A DNA stretch of 52,301 nucleotides from an uncultured Acetatifactor sp. (GCA_934436435.1 CAKSAN010000019.1:1-52301); one strand, 5' to 3'; counted from the first letter of the stretch, positions 26,718-36,233 are shown. A program made the numbers and translations. The notes: generated by a model not told the origin, from the sequence alone.

Positions 26718-26867
26718 ATGGTAAGAGATTACTATAATGTTTGTTGCTACTCGATATGCAACTAAAAGAAGTTCGAGTTCAAATGTTTGTTGCTACTCGA
26801 TATGCAACTAAAAAAAGTTCGAGTTCAAATTTTCTAAGACTTCATTCGAGAGAGTGGAGTCTTTTTT
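26718..26867 (+). ncRNA. cptI: Type III antitoxin RNA (CptI-like), two 46-nt repeats
   Basis: Two tandem copies of a 46-nt unit lie at 26739-26784 and 26785-26830, differing at one base (AAAGAAG versus AAAAAAG). Each begins GTTTGTTGCTACTCGATATG and ends TTCGAGTTCAAAT; CTCGA and TCGAG inside each unit can pair. The repeats sit between a strong promoter and a terminator, directly before a CptN-like toxin gene. In type III systems each repeat is cut out and folds into a pseudoknot that binds one toxin. Confidence 0.75.
26836..26867 (+). terminator. Leaky terminator between antitoxin RNA and toxin
   Basis: AAGACTTCATTC (26836-26847) pairs with GAGTGGAGTCTT (26852-26863), followed by six T. In type III systems this terminator sets the ratio of antitoxin RNA to toxin mRNA. 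Confidence 0.8.
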
Positions 26868-26935
26868 GTTTAGATAATGTGCGAAGGATACAAATCGAGC
26901 AGGAGCCAGCCTGCCCGATTGGGAGGGCCGACGAT

Positions 26936-27421
26936 ATGGAGAATGGACATTTTTATTACATAAGTGATCAGTATTTTGAGGATTTTCCGGATCAACACCT
27001 TATGAAAAATAAAGAAACGGTGGAAGGAGAGGTTCACGACAGACCATGTTTTTATGCCTTTCAAGACAATAAGACGGGGTTGTACTGGATGATTCCATTT
27101 TCTTCACAGGTTAATAAATTTCATAGAATCTACCAACAGAAAATGCAGAAATATAAACAGTGCGATACCATTGTATTCGGAGAAGTCCTGGGATATGAAA
27201 AAGCTTTTTTGATACAAAATATATGTCCCATTACAGAAAATTACATAAAAAATGAATATTATGATTCCCGCGCACACATTCCCGTCCGGATCAACGGACA
27301 GTTGGAAAAAGAGTTAAAACAAAAGGCAAATAAAATACTGGCACTTCAACGAAAGGGAATAAAACTTATTTTTCCGGAAGTGTTGGCAATAGAACGGGAA
27401 CTTCTGGATAAAAGACAATAA
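26936..27421 (+). CDS. cptN: Type III toxin endoribonuclease, CptN/ToxN-AbiQ type
   Basis: The 161-aa protein matches the CptN family in length and pattern: a FYYISDQYFEDFPD start, RPCFYAFQDNKTGLYWMIPFSS (about 36-57, the conserved GLYWMIP.SS core), KQCDTIVFGEVLG, and FLIQNICPITENYI. These proteins are endoribonucleases held inactive by the repeat RNA made from the same promoter. ATG 26936 is chosen since GGGAGGG lies 8 nt upstream; the longer frame runs through the RNA repeats and terminator. It converges on the LytTR gene, with only 4 nt between stops. Known systems of this class act as phage defence or in plasmid and element stability. Confidence 0.82.
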   Translation: MENGHFYYISDQYFEDFPDQHLMKNKETVEGEVHDRPCFYAFQDNKTGLYWMIPFSSQVNKFHRIYQQKMQKYKQCDTIVFGEVLGYEKAFLIQNICPITENYIKNEYYDSRAHIPVRINGQLEKELKQKANKILALQRKGIKLIFPEVLAIERELLDKRQ

Positions 27422-27425
27422 GTTT

Positions 27426-28133
27426 TTACGCATGATACTCCGCCAGCAGTTGTTTTGCATAAGCGGCGCAGTCTCTGTGCAGGGGGAATTTTTTGCCGTC
27501 GCACATGATGACTTTGCCAAAGCCCAGCTTCTCCATGTATCTGCCGTTAAGGATCGCCTTGACGGTGGGAGCGAAGAAGGTAGGGTGATTCTCTATCTGA
27601 GAGAACAAATTGATAGCGGTGGTGGCTACTTTTACGGTGCGGCCGTCCTTCAGGGTGACGATGACATTCCTGCCTTCTTCCTCCGCATAGAGGATGTCCG
27701 GTTCGGTCACATAGATGGTATCTTCATCTTCCCGCAGTTCGATGAGAGGAACCGCTTTGGACATGATCTCCAGAGCATGGTCGATGCTTTGGGCCAGTTC
27801 CGCTACTTTGATGGGCTTGTCCAGAAAGATGACATTTTCCGGATAGGTCTGTTCCCTGTAATTGATCTTGGAACAGCATAGTACGATGGGCGCGTTGACA
27901 CCCTGTGCAGTGAGGGCATTTACCACGTCCGTACCGGTGGTGCCTTCTGTGAGACACATATCAATATAGAAGGCATCGTATTGCATGGGATTGGACAGTA
28001 GTGAGGTAGAATTACCGAAAGAATCGGTATAAATGATACCCGTAGACGCTGCCCTTTTGTCGGATTCCCGCTTTAACAGACGCTCCAGCTGCTTTCTGTC
28101 GGCTACATTATCATCACACACTGCTATATGCAT
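27426..28133 (-). CDS. LytTR-family response regulator
   Basis: The 235-aa regulator has a receiver (1-120: CDDN with D7/D8, phosphoacceptor D58 in AFYIDMCL, K in LDKPIKV) and a LytTR DNA-binding domain (about 135-230, DILYAEEEGRNVIVTLKDG). ATG 28133 has GGGAGG 7 nt upstream; the longer open frame upstream is noncoding. LytTR regulators such as AgrA and VirR control peptide signalling, virulence or bacteriocins. No partner kinase is adjacent, so it is an orphan here. It lies downstream of argG and a DUF1294 gene on the same strand. Confidence 0.88.
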   Translation of the reverse strand: MHIAVCDDNVADRKQLERLLKRESDKRAASTGIIYTDSFGNSTSLLSNPMQYDAFYIDMCLTEGTTGTDVVNALTAQGVNAPIVLCCSKINYREQTYPENVIFLDKPIKVAELAQSIDHALEIMSKAVPLIELREDEDTIYVTEPDILYAEEEGRNVIVTLKDGRTVKVATTAINLFSQIENHPTFFAPTVKAILNGRYMEKLGFGKVIMCDGKKFPLHRDCAAYAKQLLAEYHA

Positions 28134-28239
28134 ATCGACACCTCCCGGAACATACGCAGGAAAACTTCGTTCCGCGTATATTGTATTGCATGTAAATCGG
28201 CTAAGACTGAATTTATATAAAGTCAGTATAGCATATTTC

Positions 28240-28521
28240 CTACCTGAATAAAAGGGCAAAAAGCAGTACCTGTACCACCAGGATCGCCGGCATTCCGTAC
28301 TTGAAATACCAGTGCTTCGTCTTGTGGCGGAAGTGCTGCATTCCCAGAATACATCCCAGGCTGCCGCCCAAAAGCGCCGTGAAAAAAAGAGAAGCCTCCG
28401 AGATGCGCCAGGCACCCCGGATGGCTCTTTTTTTATCGACGCCCATGATCACATATCCCACGACATTGATGATCACCAGATACAAAATCACCACAGTGAT
28501 TATAGTCTGTGCAGTTATCAT
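28240..28521 (-). CDS. DUF1294 membrane protein
   Basis: The 93-aa protein has about three hydrophobic helices and the DUF1294 hallmark GVDKKRAIRGAWRISEASLFFTAL-like region, followed by GGSLGCILGMQHFRHKTKHWYF. ATG 28521 with GAGG 5 nt upstream is preferred over the longer frame that runs into argG. It begins 22 nt after the argG stop, so it is probably read with argG. Function of the family is unknown. Confidence 0.85.
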   Translation of the reverse strand: MITAQTIITVVILYLVIINVVGYVIMGVDKKRAIRGAWRISEASLFFTALLGGSLGCILGMQHFRHKTKHWYFKYGMPAILVVQVLLFALLFR

Positions 28522-28543
28522 AGACACCTCATTATTTAAACTC

Positions 28544-29770
28544 TTAGTTGCCGAGCCTCTTCTCATTCTCCTGTAACTTCATGGCACGAACCTTCAGGGA
28601 CAGACCGAACAGATTGATAAAGCCTTCTGCATCGTGATGGTCATACAGGTCACCGGTGGTGAAGGAAGCCAGGTTCTCGTTGTACAGAGAGTAAGGAGAA
28701 GTGGTTCCGGCCTTGATGATGTTGCCCTTGTAGAGCTTGAACTTTACTTCGCCGGTCACATATTCCTGTGTCTTCTCGATGAATGCCTGCTCAGCCTCAC
28801 GAAGAGGAGTGAACCATTTGCCTTCGTATACCAGACTTGCGAACTTCGCGCCCATTTCCTTCTCGAATGCATAGGTATCGCGATCCAGAATCAGCTCTTC
28901 CAGCTGCTGATGAGCCTCCATCAGAATGGTACCGCCGGGAGTCTCATAGACACCACGGGACTTCATGCCAACGACACGGTTCTCTACGATATCTACGATA
29001 CCGATGCCGTGCTTGCCGCCCAGCTTGTTCAGGGTACGGATGATATCGGAGACCTTCATCTTCTCGCCGTTGACGGAAGTGGGAACCCCCTTTTCAAAGG
29101 TCATGGTCACATATTCGCCCTCATCGGGAGCCTTCTCGGGAGTTACACCAAGTACCAGCAGATGCTCGTAGTTGGGCTCGTTGCCGGGATCTTCCAGTTC
29201 CAGACCCTCGTGGCTGATGTGCCAGATGTTACGGTCACGGCTGTAGGAAGAATCGGTGGAGAAAGGAAGATGAATGCCATGAGCCTTGCAGTACTCGATT
29301 TCGGATTCACGGGAGTCCATGTTCCACTTGTCACTTCTCCAGGGAGCGATGATCTTGATATCGGGAGCCAGAGCCTTGATGCCCAGTTCGAAACGGATCT
29401 GGTCGTTACCCTTACCGGTAGCACCGTGGCAGATGGCTACAGCGCCTTCTTTTCTGGCAATCTCTACCAGCTTCTTGGCGATCAGGGGTCTTGCCATGGA
29501 AGTACCTAACAGATACTTGTTCTCGTATACGGCATGCGCCTGTACACAGGGAACGATATAATCATCACAGAATTCATCGATAACGTCTTCGATATACAGC
29601 TTGGAAGCGCCGCAGGCTTTTGCTCTCTCTTCCAGACCGTCCAGTTCCTCTGCCTGTCCGCAGTTCACGCAGACGCAGATAACTTCGTAGTCAAAATTCT
29701 CCTTCAGCCAGGGAATGATAGCGGTAGTATCCAGACCGCCGGAATAAGCCAAAACTACTTTTTCCTTCAT
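28544..29770 (-). CDS. argG: Argininosuccinate synthase
   Basis: The 408-aa enzyme joins citrulline and aspartate using ATP, the seventh step of arginine synthesis. The N-terminal ATP pyrophosphatase loop is [15 protein letters not shown]. Further signatures are the [17 protein letters not shown] segment and [23 protein letters not shown] 29770 has GGAGG 8 nt upstream. It is separate from the argCJBD cluster and on the opposite strand, but its promoter region also holds an ArgR-like box. argH and argF are not in the window. Confidence 0.96.
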   Translation of the reverse strand: MKEKVVLAYSGGLDTTAIIPWLKENFDYEVICVCVNCGQAEELDGLEERAKACGASKLYIEDVIDEFCDDYIVPCVQAHAVYENKYLLGTSMARPLIAKKLVEIARKEGAVAICHGATGKGNDQIRFELGIKALAPDIKIIAPWRSDKWNMDSRESEIEYCKAHGIHLPFSTDSSYSRDRNIWHISHEGLELEDPGNEPNYEHLLVLGVTPEKAPDEGEYVTMTFEKGVPTSVNGEKMKVSDIIRTLNKLGGKHGIGIVDIVENRVVGMKSRGVYETPGGTILMEAHQQLEELILDRDTYAFEKEMGAKFASLVYEGKWFTPLREAEQAFIEKTQEYVTGEVKFKLYKGNIIKAGTTSPYSLYNENLASFTTGDLYDHHDAEGFINLFGLSLKVRAMKLQENEKRLGN

Positions 29771-29799
29771 GATAAAATCCTCCGTTTTATAGTGTGTAT

Positions 29800-29847
29800 G
29801 ATGCCAGGGGCAAAAGCCTAAAAGCACGAAGCAATCCGTAATGCATC
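29800..29847. repeat. Short copy of the GATGCC repeat element
   Basis: This 48-bp stretch has the same two ends as the 215-bp element at 33809-34023: GATGCCAGGGGCAAAAG on the left and AGCACGAAGCAATCCGTA on the right, with the middle missing. It lies in the argG leader. Confidence 0.65.
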
Positions 29848-29881
29848 AGATGTTAGGATCGTGTGTTACGCTCTGACAATT

Positions 29882-29935
29882 ACTATACAACATTATAATC
29901 GCAAAAGCAAGCAGAAAAGTTGCATAAATAAATCA
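29882..29935 (-). promoter_or_regulatory. argG promoter and ArgR-like box
   Basis: On the minus strand TTGCTT (29910-29905) and TATAGT (29887-29882) are 17 bp apart. TGATTTATTTATGCA (29935-29921), just upstream, resembles an ARG box. More AT-rich TGYATAAA strings follow to about 30030. ArgR control is inferred. Confidence 0.5.
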
Positions 29936-30073
29936 AAATTGTGAATAAAACAACTTAAAATATGCACATAAATGTATAAAATAAGAATTATACAGTATAA
30001 TTATGCATAAAATAGAATATCTGATGCATAGAACGGCTGCGGACGATTACGTCACACCGAAAACAGGTCAGGG

Positions 30074-31819
30074 TCAGTCACTGATCTTTTCGATCCCGGA
30101 GATGTCGCTGTCGATCATCAGAGAGTAGTTCGTATAATAGACCACGAATCCGGGCTTGGCACCCGCCGGCTTTTTGACCTGTTTCTTCTGGACATAGTCG
30201 ATCTCCACCTTTTCCTGCTCCCTGCCCTTGGAATAGTAGGCAGCCAGACGACCGGCTTCTTCAAAGGTGCGGTCCGGCAGCTCCTTCCCTTCGGTCTTTA
30301 CCACCACATGGGAGCCGGGAATGCCCTTCGCATGGAACCACCAGTCGTTTCCGGCAGCGAACTTGAAGGTCAGTTCGTCATTCTGGAAATTGTTTTTTCC
30401 TACATAAATATGGAAGCCGTCGCTGCTCAGGTAATGGAAAGGCTTGCTGGTGATCTTCGCTTTTTTCGTGCCGCCCTTTCTGCGGATGTAACCGCTCTGG
30501 GTCAGCTCTTCCTTGATCTCCACCAGATCTTCTTCTTTCAGGGCAATGTCCAGTGCCGTGCTGATGGTCTCCAGATGGTCGATCTCTTCCTTTACCTGAG
30601 TGGTCAGTTCGGACAGTGCTTCGTAAGTACGCTTTAACTTCCCGTATTTGTCAAAATATTTCTTCGCATTTTCCGTGGCGGAGAGGGTGGGATCCAGAGG
30701 GATCGTCACCGGCTCGTTCGTATAGTAATTTACCGCCGTGAGGGATTTGTCACCGGGCTTTGCACTGTAACCGTAAGTATTCAACAGTTCTCCGTAGATC
30801 CGGTATTTTTCCCGCTTCTCCGTATCCTTCATCTGGGCCAGCTGCAAATCGTATTTTTTAATATCCCGTTCCAGCGCGGTCTGCACGATGCGGCGCAGAT
30901 CGGAGGATTTCTGGCGGATTCTGGTCAGGGTATTTTTCTCCGCGTAAAAATGCTCCAACAGGGCGGACATGGACGTGTAGGATTCCAGATGATCCGCTCC
31001 GGTGCTGTACATGGTCAGGGGAACCGCCGCGTATTCCACGGGGCGGGTGCCGGTGTAAGCGATGCAGGGAGAGAAAGTTTCTTCCTTAATAGAAGTGATC
31101 ATTTTGGAAAAAACTTCGTACAGGGCATGGTAATCCTCCGGTGTCAGTGCCGCCGTAGGGCGCTCCCCGTCGATGCCTGCCTCATGGCAAAGCTCCTGTG
31201 CCAGCACCGGGGAGATCCCGGTAAAACTTCCGTAGATGGCCTTGAAGACCGGCTGGGGCTTGGAGGCAAGAGCTTCCCGGAAAGCGGCCTCTTCGCAGGT
31301 CAGGGCATCCAGCTTATCCTGAGTGTGGGCGATGAAGTAGGGCTTGCCGGGCAGGACTTCCCGGACGCTGCTGACAGCGGCGGAGACCCGCTTGATGCTG
31401 TCGATGATGGTATTGTCATCGTTACAGAAGATCAGGTTACTGTGTTTGCCCATCAGTTCCATGACCAGTGTCTTGTGCCGCAGATCCCCCATTTCGTCCA
31501 GATGCTCAATGTCGATATGCACAATACGCTCCAGTCCCGGCTGGGATATATTCACGATACGGCCGTTCTGTAAGTGCTTGCGCAGCAGCATACAGAAGTT
31601 GGGGGCCGTCATGGGGCTGGGCTTGTTGTTTTCTGTCAGATAGATCAGGGGGAGCGAAGCGCTGGCGGACAGAAGCAGTCTCTTCTGCCCGGTGGGCTGC
31701 TTGATGGTCAGCAGCAGTTCATCGTTTTCCGGCTGGGCGATTTTGTACAGTCGTCCGCCGATTAGTTCCTTTTTTAATTCCGATATTACACAGGCAATGG
31801 TAACGCCGTCAAAAGCCAT
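30074..31819 (-). CDS. rqcH: Ribosome quality control protein RqcH (NFACT family)
   Basis: The 581-aa protein binds stalled 50S subunits and recruits tRNA-Ala to add C-terminal alanine tails for degradation. It has the NFACT-N domain (MAFDGVTIACVISEL, about 1-180), a helix-hairpin-helix part, a coiled-coil (about 290-440) and the NFACT-R domain with GNDWWFHAKGIPGSHVVVK (about 485-505). Length is typical. The Asp-Arg pair that NFACT proteins use near residue 97 reads E97-R98 here, a mild change. GAGG lies 5 nt before the ATG. Older annotations call this family fibronectin-binding protein. It lies divergent to argC. Confidence 0.93.
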   Translation of the reverse strand: MAFDGVTIACVISELKKELIGGRLYKIAQPENDELLLTIKQPTGQKRLLLSASASLPLIYLTENNKPSPMTAPNFCMLLRKHLQNGRIVNISQPGLERIVHIDIEHLDEMGDLRHKTLVMELMGKHSNLIFCNDDNTIIDSIKRVSAAVSSVREVLPGKPYFIAHTQDKLDALTCEEAAFREALASKPQPVFKAIYGSFTGISPVLAQELCHEAGIDGERPTAALTPEDYHALYEVFSKMITSIKEETFSPCIAYTGTRPVEYAAVPLTMYSTGADHLESYTSMSALLEHFYAEKNTLTRIRQKSSDLRRIVQTALERDIKKYDLQLAQMKDTEKREKYRIYGELLNTYGYSAKPGDKSLTAVNYYTNEPVTIPLDPTLSATENAKKYFDKYGKLKRTYEALSELTTQVKEEIDHLETISTALDIALKEEDLVEIKEELTQSGYIRRKGGTKKAKITSKPFHYLSSDGFHIYVGKNNFQNDELTFKFAAGNDWWFHAKGIPGSHVVVKTEGKELPDRTFEEAGRLAAYYSKGREQEKVEIDYVQKKQVKKPAGAKPGFVVYYTNYSLMIDSDISGIEKISD

Positions 31820-32006
31820 AATTTCCTCATTTCTGCTCTGTGGGATCCGTCAAAACAGACCATAAAGAGCTACAAAATAGATACGCTGCAAACGAAAGCG
31901 CAGCATAGTTATTGTAACAGATTTTTATAGGAAAGAAAAGTACACGGAAGATAGAATGAATATTATTCCACTATATTGCATAAAACCATAAAAATAGTAT
32001 GAATAT

Positions 32007-32088
32007 GTGTATAAATATACACAACAATGCAAGAAACATGCATAAAAATGAAAAAAGTAGTAGACATTTAGGTAAAAAGTGGTATCAT
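32007..32088 (+). promoter_or_regulatory. argC promoter with ArgR-like boxes
   Basis: GTGTATAAATATACAC (32007-32022) is nearly palindromic and fits an ARG box. ATGCATAAAAATGAAAA (32038-32054) is a second candidate. TAGACA (32061-32066) and TATCAT (32083-32088) form a promoter with a 16-bp spacer. Confidence 0.5.
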
Positions 32089-32090
32089 AG

Positions 32091-32162
32091 AACTATTCAG
32101 GGTCGTGTAGGCAAAAATCAGGCTGCGTAGCAGCGATTTTCCGAATGGGGTTCTGAATAGTT
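32091..32162. repeat. AACTATTCAG inverted repeat in argC leader
   Basis: Arms AACTATTCAGGGTC (32091-32104) and GGTTCTGAATAGTT (32149-32162) pair, with an inner stem AAAATC/GATTTT around GGCTGCGTAGCAG. It starts 3 nt after the -10 box, as the copy at 12055 does. A second hairpin (32171-32203) follows. Confidence 0.6.
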
Positions 32163-32246
32163 CCAAAACAGAATTGCGGGAGCAGCTTGCTGCGAAGCAA
32201 TTCGTTGACACAGTAATGTCATGACATGAGCGAGAGAGGTAGAAAA

Positions 32247-33305
32247 ATGATCAGAGTAGGAATCATCGGAGCGACCGGTTATGCCGGAGGAGAACTGGTA
32301 AGGATCCTGTTAAACCACAAGGATGCCAAGATCGTATGGTACGGTTCCCGAAGCTATATAGATAAGAAGTATTATCAGGTATACCAGAACATGTTCCAGC
32401 TGGTGGAGGATATCTGCAAGGATGACAATCTGGAAGAGCTGGCGAAGCAGGTGGATGTGATCTTCACCGCGACTCCGCAGGGATTCCTGGCAGGACTGCT
32501 GACAGAGGAGATCTTGTCTCAGGTGAAGATTGTGGATCTGTCCGCCGATTACCGGATCAAGGATGTGGCTACCTATGAAAAATGGTACGGCATCGAGCAT
32601 AAGTCTCCGCAGTTTATCGAAGAAGCCGTATACGGACTCTGCGAGATCAACCGTGACAAGATCACGGAGAAGACCCGGCTGGTAGCCAACCCCGGCTGTT
32701 ATACCACCTGTTCGATCCTGACCGCTTATCCTATGGTAAAGGAAGGCATGATCGATGTGAACACCCTGATCGTAGATGCCAAGTCCGGAACCTCAGGTGC
32801 GGGAAGAGGAGCCAAGGTGCCAAATCTGTTCTGCGAAGTAAATGAAAATATGAAGGCTTACGGTGTCGCAAGCCACAGACATACCCCCGAGATCGAGGAA
32901 CAGTTAGGCTATGCGGGCAACTGTCAGGTGACGATCAACTTTACCCCGCATCTCGTGCCTATGAACAGAGGAATTCTGGCAACTGAGTATGCAACATTGA
33001 AGAGAAAACCGGACGGCACCCTTCCTACCTATGAAGAGGTAAAGGCTGTCTATGATAAATATTATGCAGATGAGAAGTTTGTCCGTGTACTGGATAAGGG
33101 CAGCTGCCCTGAGACCAAGTGGGTGGAAGGCAGCAACTACGTGGACATCAATTTCGTCATTGACGAGCGTACCGGACGCATTATTATGATGGGTGCGCTG
33201 GACAATCTGGTAAAAGGTGCCGCAGGACAGGCGGTACAGAACATGAACCTGCTGTTCGGACTTCCCGAGAGCGAAGGTCTGGAGCTGGTTCCCTGCTTCC
33301 CTTAA
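32247..33305 (+). CDS. argC: N-acetyl-gamma-glutamyl-phosphate reductase
   Basis: The 352-aa NADPH enzyme makes N-acetylglutamate semialdehyde, step three of arginine synthesis. It begins with the nucleotide-binding IRVGIIGATGYAGGELVRIL and has the catalytic Cys in VANPGCYTTCSIL and the GRGAKVPNLFCEVNEN and ASHRHTPEIEEQL blocks. ATG 32247 has AGAGAGG 7 nt upstream; an ATG 21 nt earlier lacks a site. First gene of the arg cluster. Confidence 0.95.
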   Translation: MIRVGIIGATGYAGGELVRILLNHKDAKIVWYGSRSYIDKKYYQVYQNMFQLVEDICKDDNLEELAKQVDVIFTATPQGFLAGLLTEEILSQVKIVDLSADYRIKDVATYEKWYGIEHKSPQFIEEAVYGLCEINRDKITEKTRLVANPGCYTTCSILTAYPMVKEGMIDVNTLIVDAKSGTSGAGRGAKVPNLFCEVNENMKAYGVASHRHTPEIEEQLGYAGNCQVTINFTPHLVPMNRGILATEYATLKRKPDGTLPTYEEVKAVYDKYYADEKFVRVLDKGSCPETKWVEGSNYVDINFVIDERTGRIIMMGALDNLVKGAAGQAVQNMNLLFGLPESEGLELVPCFP

Positions 33306-33347
33306 AGCAGTGACAGGAAAAGGATCAGAAAGGATTAGATACATAAA

Positions 33348-33809
33348 ATGAGCAAACAGTTTACGATCAAACCAATGACCATAGAAGATTATGACGGTCT
33401 GCATGCCCTCTGGATGACCATTCACGGTTTCGGTATCCGGAGCATCGATGATTCCAGAGAAGGTGTGGAACGTTTTATCAACCGAAATCCCGGCACCAGC
33501 GTGGTAGCCATCGGTGAGGACGGAGCCGTAGTGGGCGGCATTCTCTGCGGTCATGACGGACGACGAGGCTGTCTGTATCATGTATGTGTCAGAGAAGATT
33601 ACCGAAGACTTGGCATTGGCAAAGCCATGGTGGTCCACTGCATGAATGCCCTGAAAGCGGAGCATATCAACAAGGTCAGCCTGATTGCTTTTACCCAGAA
33701 TGACATCGGAAACGCTTTCTGGAAATGCATCGGCTGGACGAAGCGGGAAGATCTGAACTATTATGACTTTACCCTGAATGAAGAAAATATTACGGCGTTT
33801 AATAAATAG
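33348..33809 (+). CDS. GNAT-family N-acetyltransferase
   Basis: The 153-aa protein has the acetyl-CoA loop VREDYRRLGIGKAMVVHCMNAL (R-x-x-G-x-G/A type, about 85-105) and the C-terminal ITFTQNDIGNAFWKCIGW-like strand typical of the fold. It lies between argC and argJ on the same strand, but the bifunctional ArgJ already recycles the acetyl group, so a role as N-acetylglutamate synthase is possible but not shown. The stop codon touches the left end of a 215-bp repeat element. AAAGGA lies 13 nt from the start, a weak site. Confidence 0.82.
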   Translation: MSKQFTIKPMTIEDYDGLHALWMTIHGFGIRSIDDSREGVERFINRNPGTSVVAIGEDGAVVGGILCGHDGRRGCLYHVCVREDYRRLGIGKAMVVHCMNALKAEHINKVSLIAFTQNDIGNAFWKCIGWTKREDLNYYDFTLNEENITAFNK

Positions 33810-34023
33810 ATGCCAGGGGCAAAAGGTCTAAGCCCACATGAGCTTGCTCATAAGTGGGTGAAAGACTTTTTGACTCGCCCCGATATGAGCATAAAAGTGG
33901 GATGATAATCCCACGATATGCGAATATTGGGTAGGGTGCTATGTGCCAGTGGCACATGTTTAGCACGGACCGAAGCGGAGCGGAGACGAGGGAGTGCGTA
34001 GCACGAAGCAATCCGTAGGCATC
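33809..34023. repeat. GATGCC-GGCATC structured repeat element, 215 bp
   Basis: The element begins GATGCCAGGGGCAAAAG and ends AGCACGAAGCAATCCGTA-GGCATC, so the termini are 6-bp inverted repeats. Inside are three hairpins: CCCACATGAGC/GCTCATAAGTGGG, GTGGGAT/ATCCCAC, and GTGCTATGTGCCA/TGGCACATGTTTAGCAC. No reading frame is present. A deleted copy lies at 29800. It resembles a non-autonomous miniature element. Confidence 0.6.
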
Positions 34024-34065
34024 ATAAATAAATAGAAAACGGAATCGAAAGGAGAGTATTCCAAG

Positions 34066-35289
34066 ATGAAACAGATCCAGGGCGGCGTGACCGCAGCAAA
34101 AGGCTTTGAGGCAGCAGGCATAGAGGCTGCCATTAAATATCAGAATCGTAAAGATATGGCACTGATCGTAAGTAAAGCACCCTGTACCGTGGCCGGTACA
34201 TTTACCTCCAATGTGGTAAAGGCGGCTCCCGTACTGTGGGATAAGCAGATCGTGGAACATTCCGCATTTGCACAGGCAGTGGTAGTCAATTCCGGAATCG
34301 CCAATGCCTGCACCGGCAGACAGGGACTGGACTGCTGCGAGGCAGAGGCAAAATGTGCCGGAGAACTGCTGGGCGTGCCCACCGATGCCGTACTGGTGGC
34401 ATCCACCGGTGTCATCGGTATGCAGATTCCCGTAGATAAGATCACCGCCGGTATTGAAAAGCTGGTGGCAGCCAAGGCGGATACGTTGGAGGCCGGTTCC
34501 GATGCAGCCCATGCCATCATGACCACCGATACCATTTCCAAAGAGATCGCCATCGAGACCCAGATCGGCGGCAAGACCGTGACTTTGGGCGGTATGTGCA
34601 AGGGTTCTGGCATGATCCATCCGAATATGTGCACCATGTTAGGTTTTGTGACCACGGATGTGAAGATCTCCAAGGAGATGTTGCAGAAGTGTGTCAGCGC
34701 TGATGTAGTGGATTCCTTCAACATGATCTCCGTGGACGGCGACACTTCCACCAACGATACGCTGCTGGTGCTGGCCAACGGTATGGCAGGCAACGAGGAG
34801 ATCACCGCAGAGGGCGAAGATTACGAAAACTTCTGCAAGGCACTGCACGAGATCACCACTTTTCTGGCAAAGAAAATGGCAGGAGACGGCGAAGGTGCAA
34901 CTGCCCTGTTTGAGACCAAAGTAATCCATGCAGCCAGCAAGGAAGATGCCAGAACTCTGGCAAAATCCGTGATCTGTTCTTCCCTGACCAAGGCAGCCAT
35001 CTTCGGACATGATGCCAACTGGGGACGTATCCTCTGCGCGCTGGGCTATTCCGGAGCCAAATTCGATCCGGAAAATGTGGATCTGTATTTTGAGAGCAAG
35101 AGCGGCAAAATTCATATCTTCGGAGGCGGCGTGGCATGTGATTACAGCGAGGAGGAGGCAACGAAGATTCTCTCTGATCAGGAAGTCACCGCACTGGTGG
35201 ATATGCATATGGGCGAGGCAGAAGCAACCGCATGGGGCTGCGACTTAAGCTATGACTATGTGAAGATTAACGCGGACTATCGTTCTTAA
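34066..35289 (+). CDS. argJ: Bifunctional ornithine acetyltransferase/N-acetylglutamate synthase
   Basis: The 407-aa enzyme moves acetyl from N-acetylornithine to glutamate, so the acetyl group cycles. It is normally self-cleaved before a Thr nucleophile; the site here reads [14 protein letters not shown] (about residue 190), with Cys instead of the usual Ala before the Thr. Other blocks: [13 protein letters not shown] at the start and [17 protein letters not shown] near 325. AAAGGAGAG is 9 nt upstream. Second committed gene of the cluster, after the repeat element. Confidence 0.95.
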   Translation: MKQIQGGVTAAKGFEAAGIEAAIKYQNRKDMALIVSKAPCTVAGTFTSNVVKAAPVLWDKQIVEHSAFAQAVVVNSGIANACTGRQGLDCCEAEAKCAGELLGVPTDAVLVASTGVIGMQIPVDKITAGIEKLVAAKADTLEAGSDAAHAIMTTDTISKEIAIETQIGGKTVTLGGMCKGSGMIHPNMCTMLGFVTTDVKISKEMLQKCVSADVVDSFNMISVDGDTSTNDTLLVLANGMAGNEEITAEGEDYENFCKALHEITTFLAKKMAGDGEGATALFETKVIHAASKEDARTLAKSVICSSLTKAAIFGHDANWGRILCALGYSGAKFDPENVDLYFESKSGKIHIFGGGVACDYSEEEATKILSDQEVTALVDMHMGEAEATAWGCDLSYDYVKINADYRS

Positions 35290-35347
35290 AACGAAGCCAA
35301 AAGAAAATGACAGGCGGATCGCAGCATCTGCGGAAATGAGGATAAAA

Positions 35348-36232
35348 ATGGAAAAAGATATGGAACAGGTAATGAGAAAAGCAGAGGTGCTGATCGAGGC
35401 GCTTCCTTACATACAGAAATTTAACCGTAAGATCATCGTGGTAAAATACGGCGGCAGTGCCATGAGCAACGAAGAATTGCAGAAAAACGTCATCAAGGAC
35501 GTGACACTGTTGAAGCTGGTAGGTTTCAAGCCCATCATCGTGCACGGCGGCGGCAAGGAGATCAGCCGCTGGGTGGGCAAGGTCGGCAAAGAGGCGAAAT
35601 TCGTCAACGGCCTGCGTGTCACTGACGAGGAGACCATGGAGATCGCGGAAATGGTACTGAACAAGGTGAATAAGAGCCTTGTGACCATGGTGGAAGAGCT
35701 GGGCGTCAAAGCTGTCGGTGTCAGCGGCAAGGACGGCGGTCTGCTTCAGGTGGAGAAAAAATATTCCGACGGTCAGGACATCGGTTATGTGGGCGAGATC
35801 ACCGGCGTGACCCCCGATATCCTCTTCGACATGCTGGAGAAGGATTATCTGCCCATCGTGGCTCCCATCGGACTGGACAAGGATTATCACACTTACAATA
35901 TCAATGCGGATGATGCCGCCTGTGCCATCGCCAAAGCGGTACATGCGGAGAAGCTGGCATTCCTGACGGATATCGAAGGTCTGTACAAAGACATCAACGA
36001 CAAGTCCACCTTTATTTCCCGACTGACAGCTTCCGAGGCAGAGAGTCTGATCCACGACGGTTATATCGGCGGTGGCATGCTGCCGAAGCTGAATAACTGT
36101 ACATCCGCAATCCGTAACGGTGTAAATCGTGTACATATTCTGGACGGACGTCTGGCACACTGTCTGTTACTGGAGATCTTTACCAATCAGGGTATCGGAA
36201 CCGCGATCATATCCGACGAGGAGGAAAAATAA
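35348..36232 (+). CDS. argB: Acetylglutamate kinase
   Basis: The 294-aa kinase phosphorylates N-acetylglutamate, step two of arginine synthesis. It has [11 protein letters not shown] (about 26), [12 protein letters not shown] (about 63) and the nucleotide-site [12 protein letters not shown] and [11 protein letters not shown] segments. An N-terminal helix of about 20 residues is the type found in arginine-sensitive hexameric kinases. ATG 35348 has GAGG 6 nt upstream. argD starts 1 nt after its stop. Confidence 0.95.
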   Translation: MEKDMEQVMRKAEVLIEALPYIQKFNRKIIVVKYGGSAMSNEELQKNVIKDVTLLKLVGFKPIIVHGGGKEISRWVGKVGKEAKFVNGLRVTDEETMEIAEMVLNKVNKSLVTMVEELGVKAVGVSGKDGGLLQVEKKYSDGQDIGYVGEITGVTPDILFDMLEKDYLPIVAPIGLDKDYHTYNINADDAACAIAKAVHAEKLAFLTDIEGLYKDINDKSTFISRLTASEAESLIHDGYIGGGMLPKLNNCTSAIRNGVNRVHILDGRLAHCLLLEIFTNQGIGTAIISDEEEK

Positions 36233-36233
36233 G

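Noticed and set aside
26739..26830. CRISPR repeat pair
   Set aside because: The two 46-nt copies are directly adjacent without a spacer and lie before a type III toxin gene.
26741..26935. N-terminal extension of the type III toxin frame
   Set aside because: It is only the RNA repeats and terminator read as protein; a good ribosome site precedes ATG 26936.
28634..29509. 291-codon plus-strand frame opposite argG
   Set aside because: argG is certain; the frame has no promoter, ribosome site or recognisable domain.
33799..36160. Long minus-strand frames opposite argJ and argB
   Set aside because: Mirror frames of well-conserved enzymes; no initiation signals.
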